Under the pieces are notes generated by a model. That model was given only the letters and a program-made list of their open reading frames with translations. It was not told where the DNA came from and ran no database searches. A stretch of DNA of 64,000 bases from Clostridia bacterium. Lineage in GTDB: Bacteria > Bacillota > Clostridia > Oscillospirales > Acutalibacteraceae. Position numbers and translations under genes: made by a program. Below, one piece after another: positions 17,277-26,515 of the stretch (its first letter is position 1; every line of letters starts with the position of its first letter). The stretch spans positions 1 through 64,000 of the forward strand of contig JAGAJB010000007.1 in NCBI GenBank assembly GCA_017626295.1, read 5' to 3'.

Positions 17277-17375
17277 TATAGCGCACGTATTTGTCGAGTT
17301 ACCGACCCAAACTCGCGTATCTTTATACGCTTCGGGGTCGCTAACTCACCAACTACGCACACTCTATTATTTATC
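17268..17375. repeat. Long nested palindromic element between pgk and tpiA
   Basis: Outer arms GATAAATAATA (17268-17278, containing the pgk stop) and TATTATTTATC (17365-17375) are perfect 11-bp complements. Inside them lie GAGTTA/TAACTC (17296-17301, 17342-17347), GACCC/GGGTC (17304-17308, 17335-17339) and GCGTAT/ATACGC (17315-17320, 17325-17330) around a CTTT loop. All four pairs are nested, so the transcript could fold into one long rod. There is no T-run and no reading frame. It is markedly more GC-rich inside than its surroundings and looks inserted. Confidence 0.72.
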
Positions 17376-17413
17376 CCTTCTCAGATAGTTTGAAAAAGTG
17401 AAAGGATATAATT

Positions 17414-18181
17414 ATGGATAAATCACTTCGTAAAGCAGTTATCGCAGGTAACTGGAAAATGAATAAAACTCCCGATGAAGCAAAGGCTATCATCAACGAA
17501 ATGAAACCCCTTGTTGCAGATGCTGACTGTGACGTAGTTCTCTGCGTTCCTTATATCGACATTTTCGCAGCACAGGAAGCAGCAGCCGGTTCAAACATCA
17601 AAATCGGTGCTGAAAACTGCCACTGGGCAGAAAGCGGTGCTTTCACAGGTGAAGTTTCTGCACCTATGCTTAAGGCAATCGGTGTTGAATACGTTATTAT
17701 CGGTCACTCCGAAAGAAGACAGTACTTCGGTGAAACTGATGAAACAGTTAACAAACGCGTTCGCGCAGCACTTGACAGCGGTCTTACCGTTATCCTTTGC
17801 GTAGGCGAACTTCTTGATGAGCGTAAAAAAGGCGTAACAATGGAAGTTGTTCGCTCACAGACAAAAATTGCTCTTCAGGGCGTTTCCAACGAAGAACTTG
17901 ACAGAATCATCATCGCTTACGAACCCGTTTGGGCTATCGGTACAGGCGAAACTGCAACAGCAGAGCAGGCTAACGAAGTTAACCACGCTATCCGCGAGGT
18001 TCTCGGCGAAATCTACTGCCCCAAGTGTGCAAGCCGCGTAACAATTCAGTACGGTGGTTCTATGAACGCAAAGAACGCAGCAGAACTTCTTGCACAGGAA
18101 GATGTTGACGGCGGTCTTATCGGCGGTGCTTCACTTAAAGCAGAGGACTTCTCTGTTATTGTTAAAGCAGCATCTATCTGA
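17414..18181 (+). CDS. tpiA: Triosephosphate isomerase
   Basis: This 255-residue enzyme interconverts dihydroxyacetone phosphate and glyceraldehyde 3-phosphate. Catalytic lysine is in AGNWKMNKT (11-19), histidine in VIIGHSERRQ, glutamate in IIAYEPVWAIGTG, and phosphate is held by IQYGGSM. AAAGGAT precedes the ATG. The long non-coding gap from pgk (137 bases) is unusual within an otherwise compact operon. Confidence 0.97.
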   Translation: MDKSLRKAVIAGNWKMNKTPDEAKAIINEMKPLVADADCDVVLCVPYIDIFAAQEAAAGSNIKIGAENCHWAESGAFTGEVSAPMLKAIGVEYVIIGHSERRQYFGETDETVNKRVRAALDSGLTVILCVGELLDERKKGVTMEVVRSQTKIALQGVSNEELDRIIIAYEPVWAIGTGETATAEQANEVNHAIREVLGEIYCPKCASRVTIQYGGSMNAKNAAELLAQEDVDGGLIGGASLKAEDFSVIVKAASI

Positions 18182-18194
18182 CTTAAATAATTAC

Positions 18195-18214
18195 GGGCAG
18201 ACTACTGTCTGCCC
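18195..18214. repeat. 8-bp hairpin between tpiA and gpmI
   Basis: GGGCAGAC and GTCTGCCC surround a TACT loop 25 bases before the gpmI start. It is not followed by a convincing T-run, so I read it as an intercistronic stem (mRNA stability or attenuation), not a full terminator. Confidence 0.6.
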
Positions 18215-18239
18215 TAAATTTCTGTAAGGAGAAAAATAT

Positions 18240-19811
18240 ATGTCTGAAAAAGTACTTCTCGTCGTAATGGACGGTATAGGTTTTTCAAAAACAGGCTTAG
18301 GTGATGCAGTTACACTTGCAAACACACCTGTTCTTGATAAACTTCTCAAAGAATGTCCCAACGTTCGTCTTAAAGCCCACGGCTCAGCAGTAGGACTTCC
18401 TTCTGATGATGATATGGGTAACAGCGAAGTTGGTCACAACGCTCTCGGTTGCGGTCAGATTTATTCGCAGGGCGCAAAACTTGTTAATGAATCTATCGAA
18501 TCCGGCAAAATATACGCATCAACCGCTTGGAAAGAAGTTGCAGGCAACTGCGTAGAAAAAGGCTCAACTCTTCACTTTATCGGTCTTCTTTCCGACGGTA
18601 ACGTTCACTCAAACATTTCACACCTTATTGAAATGGTTAAGAAGGCAAAGGCAGAGGGCGTAAAGAACGTTCGCGCTCACATTCTTCTTGACGGTCGTGA
18701 TGTTCCTGCAACATCAGGTCTTGTATATGTTGAGCAACTTGAAAATGCATTCAACGAACTTAACGATGATACATTCTGCGGTAAAATCGCATCAGGCGGC
18801 GGCAGAATGGTTGTTACAATGGACCGTTACCAGGCTAACTGGAATATGGTTAAAGTAGGTTGGGATACTCACGTTAAAGGTATCGGCAGACAGTTTGCTA
18901 CTGCTACTGAAGCAATCGAAACATACCGCGCAGAAAATGACGGTATTATTGACCAGGACCTTCCTCCTTTTGTTATTGCTGAAAACGGCGAGCCTGTGGG
19001 AACTATCAACGACGGCGACAGCGTAGTTCTTTTCAACTTCCGCGGTGACCGTGCAATAGAACTCAGTATGGCATTCGATAATGAGGAGTTTACATACTTC
19101 GACAGAGGTGCAAAACCCGATGTTGTGTATGCAGGTATGCTTCAGTATGACGGCGACCTTAAACTCCCCGAACGCTATCTTGTTAATCCCCCCGAAATCA
19201 AGGATACACTTTCCGAACTCCTTGTTTCAAAGGGTATGAATCAGTTTGCAGTTTCCGAAACACAGAAATACGGCCACGTAACATATTTCTGGAACGGTAA
19301 CAAGAGCGATAAATTCTCAGAAGAACTTGAAACATTTATGGAGATTCCCTCTGATAAAGTTTCATTCGACGAAAGACCCTGGATGAAATCCGCCGAAGTA
19401 ACAGATGCAGTTATTGAAGCAATGGAAAGCGGTAAATACGATTTCATTCGTTGTAACTACCCCAATGGCGATATGGTAGGTCACACAGGTAACCTTGATG
19501 CAACTATCACAGCCGTTGAAGCAGTTGACCTCGGTCTTGCAAGAGTTCTTAAAGTTGCTGATAAATGCGGTGTAACGGTTCTCATTACCGCTGACCACGG
19601 TAACGCTGACGAAATGCTTGAAAAGAACAAGAAAGGTGATGTTGCAGTAAGAACTGCGCACTCTCTTAACGAAGTTCCTTTCATTGTTTACAGCAAGAAT
19701 TCTTATGAACTCAAAGACGGCAAATTCGGTCTTGCAAACGTTGCCCCCACAGTTGCTTCAATATTCGGTATTGATGCATACGACAGTTGGGAAGAATCAA
19801 TGATTAAATAA
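18240..19811 (+). CDS. gpmI: 2,3-bisphosphoglycerate-independent phosphoglycerate mutase
   Basis: This 523-residue Mn2+-dependent mutase of the alkaline phosphatase superfamily converts 3- to 2-phosphoglycerate. VVMDGIGF opens the phosphatase half, the phospho-serine lies in DDMGNSEVGHNALG (about 58-71), and the metal ligands are in TADHGNADEM and VRTAHSLNEVPF. Many sporulating Firmicutes use this enzyme; in Bacillus spores its Mn2+ and pH dependence preserves 3-PGA. GGAGA precedes the ATG. Confidence 0.96.
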   Translation: MSEKVLLVVMDGIGFSKTGLGDAVTLANTPVLDKLLKECPNVRLKAHGSAVGLPSDDDMGNSEVGHNALGCGQIYSQGAKLVNESIESGKIYASTAWKEVAGNCVEKGSTLHFIGLLSDGNVHSNISHLIEMVKKAKAEGVKNVRAHILLDGRDVPATSGLVYVEQLENAFNELNDDTFCGKIASGGGRMVVTMDRYQANWNMVKVGWDTHVKGIGRQFATATEAIETYRAENDGIIDQDLPPFVIAENGEPVGTINDGDSVVLFNFRGDRAIELSMAFDNEEFTYFDRGAKPDVVYAGMLQYDGDLKLPERYLVNPPEIKDTLSELLVSKGMNQFAVSETQKYGHVTYFWNGNKSDKFSEELETFMEIPSDKVSFDERPWMKSAEVTDAVIEAMESGKYDFIRCNYPNGDMVGHTGNLDATITAVEAVDLGLARVLKVADKCGVTVLITADHGNADEMLEKNKKGDVAVRTAHSLNEVPFIVYSKNSYELKDGKFGLANVAPTVASIFGIDAYDSWEESMIK

Positions 19812-19822
19812 ATGAAAAATTT

Positions 19823-19860
19823 AACTCCTATCCGTTGAGTCGGATAGGAGTTTTCTTCTT
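19823..19860. terminator. Terminator between gpmI and the PHP gene
   Basis: AACTCCTATCCG and CGGATAGGAGTT form a 12-bp stem around TTGAGT. The plus side is followed by TTCTTCTT, and the minus side is followed by AAATTTTTCATT. It lies between convergent genes and may serve both. Confidence 0.85.
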
Positions 19861-20530
19861 ATTTCTGGTTTTTAATTAACTTAAAGTCACCGTTTTTAAG
19901 AATTCTTATTAAATCATCGTTAGTTTTTATTGGCTCTTTTGTGATTATACCGCCTAAACCTACGCCGGATTCTCTGTGGCAGTCACTTCCGCTTGTTTTA
20001 ATTGGTGTATTTATTTCGTTTGCCCATTTTTCAGAGTTTTCATTGGCTTCTTTTTCTGCTTTGCCGTTGAACACTTCCACTCCGTCAAGATATTTCGGAT
20101 TAGCGCGGGTTATAAGTTTTCTGAAAGGGTGGGCCTGTAAGAATAAACAACCGCGTTCTCTTAACATTTTACTTGCTTTATTTATATAAAGCGGAAGTAA
20201 AAAGGGGAGTTCGTAAAGCATTTCTTCCGTTATGCCGTAAACAAGGTAATCGTTTACCGTGGCATAAAACCTTAACTCCATACCGAGAAGTACTGTGAAA
20301 TTATCGTCATTATATTTCTTTGCTACCCTGTATGCTCTTAAGTAGTGGTCAATAGCCTTTTTCTTATTGAAAAAATCGGGTAAGTCGAAGGTCATAGGGG
20401 AGTAATGGTCGGTTAAAACGATTCCCGAATAACCTGCTTCTTTGTATTTTTGTATCAGTTCTTCCACATCTAAATTACCGCATCTGCTGACATTTTTAGT
20501 GTGGCAGTGTATCTCGTATTTGTATTCCAT
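19859..20530 (-). CDS. PHP-domain phosphoesterase
   Basis: This 223-residue protein shows the four metal-binding motifs of the PHP superfamily: EIHCHT near the start, LTDHYS, the GMEL glutamate, QAHPFR, and SGSDCHRE near the C-terminus. PHP proteins include histidinol-phosphatase (HisK), nucleotide phosphatase TrpH/RnaAM and polymerase accessory domains. The sequence looks closer to general PHP/TrpH-like proteins than to HisK, but the his operon in this window lacks a phosphatase. ATG 20530 follows GGTGAT; an upstream frame extension has no ribosome binding site. Confidence 0.82.
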   Translation of the reverse strand: MEYKYEIHCHTKNVSRCGNLDVEELIQKYKEAGYSGIVLTDHYSPMTFDLPDFFNKKKAIDHYLRAYRVAKKYNDDNFTVLLGMELRFYATVNDYLVYGITEEMLYELPFLLPLYINKASKMLRERGCLFLQAHPFRKLITRANPKYLDGVEVFNGKAEKEANENSEKWANEINTPIKTSGSDCHRESGVGLGGIITKEPIKTNDDLIRILKNGDFKLIKNQK

Positions 20531-20546
20531 AAAATCACCGTTTTTA

Positions 20547-20575
20547 ATTATATAACAATATTTTCTATTTATCAA
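20547..20575 (-). promoter_or_regulatory. Promoter of the PHP gene
   Basis: On the minus strand TTGATA (20575-20570) and TATAAT (20552-20547) are 17 bases apart, 17 bases before the start codon. Confidence 0.6.
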
Positions 20576-20604
20576 ATTCTTTTCTGATATAATGCAAAAT
20601 TTTC

Positions 20605-20633
20605 TTGAAAAAACTGCATAATTATTGTATTAT
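20605..20633 (+). promoter_or_regulatory. Promoter of the secreted propeller-like gene
   Basis: TTGAAA (20605-20610) and TATTAT (20628-20633) are 17 bases apart, 20 bases before the start at 20654. It is divergent from the PHP promoter. Confidence 0.6.
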
Positions 20634-20653
20634 CACTTTAAGGGGTGATATAA

Positions 20654-21505
20654 ATGGGATTTTTTGAAAGTTTATGGGCTTTTTTAGTAGCCTTCTGTAT
20701 GATTTTTACAGGTATTATGGATTACGGTACAGCCTCATCAACTAAAGAAGTTGAACTTGTTAAAGAGGAAAAAATGGTGCTTGATGCCGCTATGTATGCA
20801 GGGCAGGGCATTACAACCGACGGTGAATATTACTACACATCAGGTTCTTTAACTGCTTTCGGTGTTGCAGGTCTTGCTAAATGGGATACCGAAAATTTTG
20901 AACAGGTGGCAGTTAATACAAAGGCTATCCCCGAAAAATATGTTAACGCTCACGACAGCGACCATATCGGCGGAATCAGTTACTATGACGGCAAAATCTA
21001 TGCTGCGGTAGAAAACGAGGCGGAAGATTTTTCACTTGTAATTACTTACGATACAGAAACACTTCAGCCTGTTGATTCATATAAAATGCCTAACGAATAT
21101 TTGCCCGACGGTATTCCGTGGTGCGCAGTAGATGCAGATAACGGCTATCTTTACTGTTCACCTTTTAATGATGTGGATTATATCGTAGCCTGTGACCTTG
21201 AAACAATGGAGTTTTCGCATATTATAGAACTCTCCGAAACTGTTTATCGTATTCAGGGTGGCGAGGTTTACGAAGGCGTGCTTTATCTTTCAAACGATGA
21301 TGAAAGCAACAGCGACAAAATTCTTACTGTGGATATAAGCACTGGCGAAGTAAAACGCCTTTGCACACGCACACTTCCCTCAGTAGTAGGCAATGAAGCA
21401 GAGGGACTGACAGTCTATCCTATGGAAGACGGTTCATTTATCCACGTGCTCGATTACGATAAAACCGTTGGAGTTTATGTAAGGCATTATAAGGTAGTAG
21501 TTTGA
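20654..21505 (+). CDS. Secreted or membrane-anchored beta-propeller-like protein, function unknown
   Basis: The 283-residue protein has a hydrophobic N-terminal segment (residues 4-24) without a lipobox, then a series of short repeats of the YYDGKIYAAVE, DADNGYLYCSP, EVYEGVLYLSND and DISTGEVKRL type, separated by acidic loops. Such alternation is typical of beta-propeller blades. I do not recognise a specific family or active site. AGGGGTGAT precedes the ATG. It has its own promoter and is followed by a palindrome rather than an operon partner. Confidence 0.72.
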   Translation: MGFFESLWAFLVAFCMIFTGIMDYGTASSTKEVELVKEEKMVLDAAMYAGQGITTDGEYYYTSGSLTAFGVAGLAKWDTENFEQVAVNTKAIPEKYVNAHDSDHIGGISYYDGKIYAAVENEAEDFSLVITYDTETLQPVDSYKMPNEYLPDGIPWCAVDADNGYLYCSPFNDVDYIVACDLETMEFSHIIELSETVYRIQGGEVYEGVLYLSNDDESNSDKILTVDISTGEVKRLCTRTLPSVVGNEAEGLTVYPMEDGSFIHVLDYDKTVGVYVRHYKVVV

Positions 21506-21508
21506 CCA

Positions 21509-21530
21509 TGCCTCCTTGCGCAAGGAGGCA
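21509..21530. repeat. 22-bp perfect palindrome between convergent genes
   Basis: TGCCTCCTTG CG CAAGGAGGCA is an uninterrupted palindrome lying between the stops of the propeller gene and ychF. It lacks a T-run on either side, so it could be a weak bidirectional terminator or a protein site. Confidence 0.6.
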
Positions 21531-21540
21531 ATTCTAAAGA

Positions 21541-22635
21541 TTAAACATTAAACCTGAAGAGAACAATATCTCCGTCTTGCATTACGTACTCTTTACCTTC
21601 GGAACGAACAAGACCTTTTTCTTTTGCGGCTTGCATTGTGCCGCATTCCATAAGAACGTCAAAGGAAACAACTTCCGCGCGAATGAAACCTCTTTCAAAG
21701 TCAGAGTGTATTTTACCTGCTGCCTGAGGTGCTTTCGTGCCTTTTTTTATTGTCCACGCTCTTACTTCAGGCTGACCTACAGTAAGGTAACTCATAAGAC
21801 CGAGAAGGTCATAACTTCTTTCAATAAGTAAATCAAGGCCGCCTGTTTCAATGCCGAGTTCAGAAAGGAACATTTCTTTTTCGTCTTTGTCAAGTTCCGC
21901 TATCTGTGCTTCAAGTTCTGCGCAAATGGGGAGAACCTGACTGCCTTCTTCGGCAGCAAGAGCCTTTACTGCGTTGTAGCGTGCGTTAGAGTCAATATTT
22001 GTTGAGAAATCCTCTTCACTCATATTACAAGCGTAGATAACAGGCTTTGAAGTGAGTAATGCAACCGTGTCGATAATCTCTTTTTCATCATCTGTTAAAT
22101 CAACTGCTCTTGCACATATACCGTTATCAAGAGCCTCACGGACTTTTTCAAGAACAGCAAGTTCTGCACCTAAAGATTTATCGCCCTTCATAGCCTTTGT
22201 TGTTCTGTCAATTCTTCTCTGAAGGATTTCGGCATCGGAAAGGATAAGTTCAAGGTTAATTGTTTCAATATCGCGCTGGGGGTCAACAGAGCCGTCAACG
22301 TGCATAATATCATCGTTATCAAAGCAACGTACAACGTGGATAATTGCATCAACTTCGCGGATATGTGAAAGGAATTTGTTGCCTAAACCTTCGCCCTGTG
22401 ATGCACCTTTTACAAGACCTGCAATATCAACGAATTCAATTGTTGCAGGGGTAACCTTTGCAGGATTGTACATATCACAAAGTGCGTCAAGACGTTTGTC
22501 GGGAACGGCAACAACGCCCACATTGGGCTCAATTGTGCAGAATGCGTAGTTAGCCGCCTGTGCGCCTGCGTTTGTAAGTGCGTTAAAAAGTGTGCTTTTG
22601 CCAACGTTGGGCAAACCTACAATACCAAGTTTCAT
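21541..22635 (-). CDS. ychF: Redox-regulated ribosome-binding GTPase/ATPase YchF
   Basis: This 364-residue Obg-like P-loop protein has G1 [15 protein letters not shown] (7-21), the switch region [12 protein letters not shown]3 [16 protein letters not shown] and, in place of the usual NKx[10 protein letters not shown], the change that gives YchF preference for ATP. The C-terminal TGS-like domain includes [20 protein letters not shown]. Full length and well conserved. AAGGAAG precedes the ATG. Confidence 0.96.
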   Translation of the reverse strand: MKLGIVGLPNVGKSTLFNALTNAGAQAANYAFCTIEPNVGVVAVPDKRLDALCDMYNPAKVTPATIEFVDIAGLVKGASQGEGLGNKFLSHIREVDAIIHVVRCFDNDDIMHVDGSVDPQRDIETINLELILSDAEILQRRIDRTTKAMKGDKSLGAELAVLEKVREALDNGICARAVDLTDDEKEIIDTVALLTSKPVIYACNMSEEDFSTNIDSNARYNAVKALAAEEGSQVLPICAELEAQIAELDKDEKEMFLSELGIETGGLDLLIERSYDLLGLMSYLTVGQPEVRAWTIKKGTKAPQAAGKIHSDFERGFIRAEVVSFDVLMECGTMQAAKEKGLVRSEGKEYVMQDGDIVLFRFNV

Positions 22636-22666
22636 ATAATAACTTCCTTTTGCAAAATTACAAATT

Positions 22667-22695
22667 ATTTTAACACATTATAAAATGTATTTCAA
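22667..22695 (-). promoter_or_regulatory. Promoter of ychF
   Basis: On the minus strand TTGAAA (22695-22690) and TAAAAT (22672-22667) are 17 bases apart, 31 bases before the ychF start. Confidence 0.62.
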
Positions 22696-22767
22696 TAATT
22701 TTACATTATAAATATTCTTTTGTATAGGCGCATTCACCTAAGAAATAATAATTCTGAGGTGATTTTA

Positions 22768-23646
22768 TTGGATTTCAGAACGGACTTGGCGGTTGAACGC
22801 AGGGAAATGATAAAAAAAGAACTTGACGGTGTCAACGTTAAAGAAAGCGAAAATGATGAATGCAAAATAATACTCATTGATATTACCACCGAAGAAGCAG
22901 CAGAAAAACTCGGTAAGGGAATGGGGCGATATATAACCCTTGAAATGAACGCTTTCTCCGATGAAGCGGCAGTTTCTGACGGCAGACTTAATGCACTTGT
23001 CAGCAGTATCAAAAAACTTCTTCCGAAAAATGCACAAACGGTGCTTGTGGCGGGGGTAGGTAATCTTGATATGACATCAGATGCGTTGGGGCCTATGACT
23101 GCTTCAAAAATATTCGCAACCCGACATATCAGTGATGAAGTTAGAAAATATGCAGGTTTTTCGGAAAAACTCAGACCTGTTGCGGCGGTATCAACAGGCG
23201 TTTTGGGGCAGACGGGAATTGAATCGGGGGAGTATATAAAAAGCATTTGCGCAGCCGTAAAACCCGATTGTATAATTACCGTTGACGCTCTGGCTGCAGG
23301 CAGTGTTTCAAGGCTCGGAACAACTGTTCAGATGTCAGATACAGGCATTGCCCCCGGTTCAGGTATAGGTAACGCAAGAATGCGCATTGATGAGGATTAT
23401 ATAGGCGTTCCCGTAATTGCTATCGGAATCCCTACTGTTGTTGATGCGGTGTCCCTCGCTTCCGAACTTTCTGGGGTTAAGGCAGAAAATTTCAATAACA
23501 AAGGTCTTGAAGCAGGCGCGCGTCTTATTGTTGCCCCTAAAGATATTGATTTAATGGTAAAGAATGCATCTTACCTTTTGGCTCTTTCCATAAACTGTGC
23601 TTTACAACCCACGCTTACCGCTAAGGAACTTTATTCATTGATGTAA
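22768..23646 (+). CDS. gpr: Spore germination protease GPR
   Basis: This 292-residue protease degrades small acid-soluble spore proteins at germination. The conserved start DFRTDLAVE, the DITTEEAAEKLGKGMGRY segment, VAGVGNLDMTSDALGP and IITVDALAAGS identify it. I choose TTG 22768 because GAGGTGAT sits 5 bases ahead of it and it places FRTDLA at the N-terminus. The longer frame from 22720 has no ribosome binding site. With this start there is almost no propeptide, unlike the 15-16-residue one of Bacillus. It lies directly before spoIIP, a common order. Confidence 0.93.
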   Translation: MDFRTDLAVERREMIKKELDGVNVKESENDECKIILIDITTEEAAEKLGKGMGRYITLEMNAFSDEAAVSDGRLNALVSSIKKLLPKNAQTVLVAGVGNLDMTSDALGPMTASKIFATRHISDEVRKYAGFSEKLRPVAAVSTGVLGQTGIESGEYIKSICAAVKPDCIITVDALAAGSVSRLGTTVQMSDTGIAPGSGIGNARMRIDEDYIGVPVIAIGIPTVVDAVSLASELSGVKAENFNNKGLEAGARLIVAPKDIDLMVKNASYLLALSINCALQPTLTAKELYSLM

Positions 23647-23694
23647 TATGTAATAATTCGCTTTCATATTTTTTAGTAGGGGAGCGTGGTTATT

Positions 23695-24792
23695 ATGAAC
23701 GGTAAAAATAACGGTATAAGAAGTATTTTGTGTCTGGTTTTGTGTGGGTTGCTTTTGGGCGGTAGTTTTTTCGGTGGTGATTACGTTGCTATGGGAACAC
23801 AGGCTGTATTCCGAAAATACTCTGAAATAGACAGTATTAACTCTTCTTTGTCTGTTAATAAAACCTCGGCAACGCAAAAACAGAATGACTATGCAATAGT
23901 AGGATACGGTGGCGGTGATTACGCGGTAAGTACCGTCAGCAATACCCCCACCGATATAGAAACCTTGAAAGCCCAGGCGGAAATCGCTTTTAAAAATTAC
24001 AAAAAAAGCGGAAACATTGAAGAAAAGCAAATGGGCGCAACTTCAAAAACCGTAACGTACGGAACTGTTAAGGTGGATAACAAAACATCAGAAAATATTT
24101 CCCTGAAAAATCTATTGTCCCAAAAGCCTGCCTATAATACCGTTACAAAGGAAAACCCCTATATTCTTATATACCACACTCATTCCACCGAGGGTTATGA
24201 AATGCTCGATTTAGGTTGGTACTCAAACGACTATAACTCCCGTACTTCCGATAAAGCGAAAAATATGGTTCGCGTAGGGGATGAACTTACAAAGACTTTG
24301 GAGGAGGCAGGGTATAACGTAATACACGACAGGAATATATATGATACTTCCTACAATGGCGCCTATGCCCGTTCAAGAGTCAGTGTGGAAAAATACCTTG
24401 AACAGTATCCTTCTATTGCCATTACCCTTGACGTTCACCGTGATGCCATTCATTATGAAAGCGGAACAAAGTGTAAACCCACAGCGGTTATTAACGGCAA
24501 AAAAGCGGCACAGGTTATGATAATTTCGGGGTGCGAGGGTGAAGGGGTGGAGGATTTTCCCACTTGGAAAGAAAATCTTGTTTTCGCTCTTAATTTGCAA
24601 AGTCAGGTTGAAGAGAAAAACGCAGGACTTATGAGACCTGTTTTTTTCTGCAACAGAAAGTACAATATGGATGTAACCCCTTGCTCACTTCTTCTGGAAT
24701 TCGGCACAGATGCAAACACTTTGGAAGAGGCGGTGTATTCCGCTGAACTTGTAGGCGAAGCCCTGGCGGAAATGCTTGACAAAGAATTATAA
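23695..24792 (+). CDS. spoIIP: Stage II sporulation protein P (engulfment autolysin)
   Basis: This 365-residue protein has one membrane segment near residues 10-27 and a C-terminal SpoIIP amidase/endopeptidase domain with ILIYHTHSTEGY, ITLDVHRDAI and LLEFGTDANTLEEA. With SpoIID and SpoIIM it removes peptidoglycan during engulfment. ATG 23695 is 10 bases from AGGGGAG; the GTG three codons earlier would be only one base away. It sits 48 bases after gpr. Confidence 0.94.
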   Translation: MNGKNNGIRSILCLVLCGLLLGGSFFGGDYVAMGTQAVFRKYSEIDSINSSLSVNKTSATQKQNDYAIVGYGGGDYAVSTVSNTPTDIETLKAQAEIAFKNYKKSGNIEEKQMGATSKTVTYGTVKVDNKTSENISLKNLLSQKPAYNTVTKENPYILIYHTHSTEGYEMLDLGWYSNDYNSRTSDKAKNMVRVGDELTKTLEEAGYNVIHDRNIYDTSYNGAYARSRVSVEKYLEQYPSIAITLDVHRDAIHYESGTKCKPTAVINGKKAAQVMIISGCEGEGVEDFPTWKENLVFALNLQSQVEEKNAGLMRPVFFCNRKYNMDVTPCSLLLEFGTDANTLEEAVYSAELVGEALAEMLDKEL

Positions 24793-24809
24793 ATTAAAGG
24801 ATTTTCAAT

Positions 24810-24983
24810 ATGGAATTTAACAGAATATTTAACATTTTTACGGTATCAGCCATTGTTATACTGCTTCTTACAACGCTTGTTTCGGCGTGTTTTGCCATTT
24901 CAAGCCGTGCAAACAGTAATTTGGGCGTGGCTATTATCACCGAAAATGAGAAAAATAACCAACTTACTACCGAAAGATTTTAA
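24810..24983 (+). CDS. 57-residue single-pass membrane protein
   Basis: An ATG with AAAGG 8 bases upstream starts a 57-codon frame 17 bases after spoIIP. Residues 10-31 (FTVSAIVILLLTTLVSACFAIS) are a transmembrane segment, of which I quote only the family-neutral hydrophobicity; the rest is a short polar tail ending in TTERF. I recognise no family. Its spacing suggests co-transcription with gpr-spoIIP and hence a possible sporulation role, which is inference. Confidence 0.6.
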   Translation: MEFNRIFNIFTVSAIVILLLTTLVSACFAISSRANSNLGVAIITENEKNNQLTTERF

Positions 24984-25030
24984 CAAAACGTAAAAAAACT
25001 ATGTTTTTTTGTTAAAGTGTAAAAATTGTA

Positions 25031-25059
25031 TTGAAATAATCAATTGTTTATTGTAAAAT
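25031..25059 (+). promoter_or_regulatory. Promoter of pgi
   Basis: TTGAAA (25031-25036) and TAAAAT (25054-25059) are 17 bases apart. The leader to the ATG at 25126 is about 60 bases and contains a small TACAC/GTGTA stem. Confidence 0.62.
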
Positions 25060-25125
25060 ATTAGCAAAGAATAGTACACTCCAAAGGTGTAATGTTCTTC
25101 GCTTAAACCCATAGGAGATGAACCA

Positions 25126-26457
25126 ATGTCAGTAAAACTTAACACCCGTTACCTTGAGGGCTTTGTTGATGAAAATGATGTTAAAGCAATAGCACCCGAG
25201 GTTTCAGCAGCGATTGATCTTCTCAATTCCCGTACAGGCGCAGGTAATGATTTCCTCGGCTGGTTGGATCTTCCCGTAGATTACGATAAAGAAGAATTTG
25301 AGAGAATCAAAAAAGCGGCTGAAAAAATCAGAAGCGATAGCGACGTTCTTGTTGTTATCGGTATAGGCGGCTCTTATTTAGGAGCAAGGGCAGCCATTGA
25401 GTTCTGTAAATCACAGAACCGCAATTTATTTGAGAAACCGCAAATTATATTTGCAGGTAACACCCTTTCTTCCGCAGCGCTTGCAGAAGCAGTTGCACTT
25501 TGTGAAGGTAAGGATTTTTCAGTTAACGTTATTTCAAAATCGGGCACTACCACAGAGCCCACCATTGCTTTCCGTGTTTTTAAAGATTTACTTGAAAAGA
25601 AATACGGCAAAGAAGAAGCCGCAAAAAGAATTTACGCTACAACCGATAAAGCACGCGGCACACTTAAAGAACTTTCAAACCGCGAGGGTTACGAAACTTT
25701 CGTTATTCCCGATGATGTAGGCGGCAGATATTCCGTTCTTACAGCGGTCGGACTTTTACCCATAGCGGTTGCAGGTATAGATATTGACCTTATGATGAAA
25801 GGCGCGGCAGATGCCCGCGAGGCTTTCGCAGAAGGCGATGTAAATACAAACGATTGCTATAAATACGCAGCAATGCGAAACATCCTTTACCGTAAAGGTA
25901 AATCCGTAGAAATGATGATTTCTTACGAACCCGATTACACGCTTATGAACGAATGGTTCAAGCAACTTTACGGCGAAAGCGAAGGTAAAGACGGCAAGGG
26001 TATTTACCCATCATCAGCAGTTTTCTCAACAGACCTTCACTCTCTCGGTCAGTACGTTCAGGAAGGCGAGAGAATAATGTTTGAAACTGTTGTAATGTTC
26101 CAGAAACCCAAGCACGAACTTATTATCGGTCTTGACCCCGAAAACGGCGACGGCTTCAATTTCGTAGCAGGCAAGAGTGTTGACTACGTTAACAAAAAAG
26201 CCTTCCTCGGCACAGTACTTGCTCATACAGACGGCAAAGTTCCCAATATGATTCTTGAGCTGGACGAGATGAACGAATATGAATTCGGTTATCTTGTATA
26301 CTTCCTTGAAAAAGCCTGTGCGGTTTCGGGATATATTCTCGGTATCAATCCTTTCGACCAACCCGGTGTTGAAAGTTACAAAAAGAATATGTTCGCTCTT
26401 CTCGGTAAACCCGGTTACGAGGAACATAAAAAAGCCCTTGAACAAAGGCTTTCATAA
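25126..26457 (+). CDS. pgi: Glucose-6-phosphate isomerase
   Basis: This 443-residue enzyme is of the shorter Firmicutes type, with two SIS domains. [15 protein letters not shown] (about 85-99) and [16 protein letters not shown] (about 137-152) are the sugar-phosphate sites; the catalytic glutamate and histidine regions are [18 protein letters not shown] and [12 protein letters not shown]. It interconverts glucose- and fructose-6-phosphate. ATAGGAGATG precedes the ATG. Confidence 0.96.
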   Translation: MSVKLNTRYLEGFVDENDVKAIAPEVSAAIDLLNSRTGAGNDFLGWLDLPVDYDKEEFERIKKAAEKIRSDSDVLVVIGIGGSYLGARAAIEFCKSQNRNLFEKPQIIFAGNTLSSAALAEAVALCEGKDFSVNVISKSGTTTEPTIAFRVFKDLLEKKYGKEEAAKRIYATTDKARGTLKELSNREGYETFVIPDDVGGRYSVLTAVGLLPIAVAGIDIDLMMKGAADAREAFAEGDVNTNDCYKYAAMRNILYRKGKSVEMMISYEPDYTLMNEWFKQLYGESEGKDGKGIYPSSAVFSTDLHSLGQYVQEGERIMFETVVMFQKPKHELIIGLDPENGDGFNFVAGKSVDYVNKKAFLGTVLAHTDGKVPNMILELDEMNEYEFGYLVYFLEKACAVSGYILGINPFDQPGVESYKKNMFALLGKPGYEEHKKALEQRLS

Positions 26458-26515
26458 ATTATAAAATCAGAAATCACGCCGTAAGGCGAGAAATAAACAA
26501 CGGAGGTAAATCATT

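Noticed and set aside
22721-22750. TGTATA and AATAATA with a 17-base spacer before gpr, like a sigma-F/G promoter
   Set aside because: The predicted transcript would begin at or after the ribosome binding site of gpr (22756-22763), leaving no room for initiation.
24993-25012. AAAAAAAC-TAT-GTTTTTTT hairpin after the small ORF behind spoIIP
   Set aside because: The stem is almost all A-T and weak; it could help termination but is not distinguishable from the local AT-richness.
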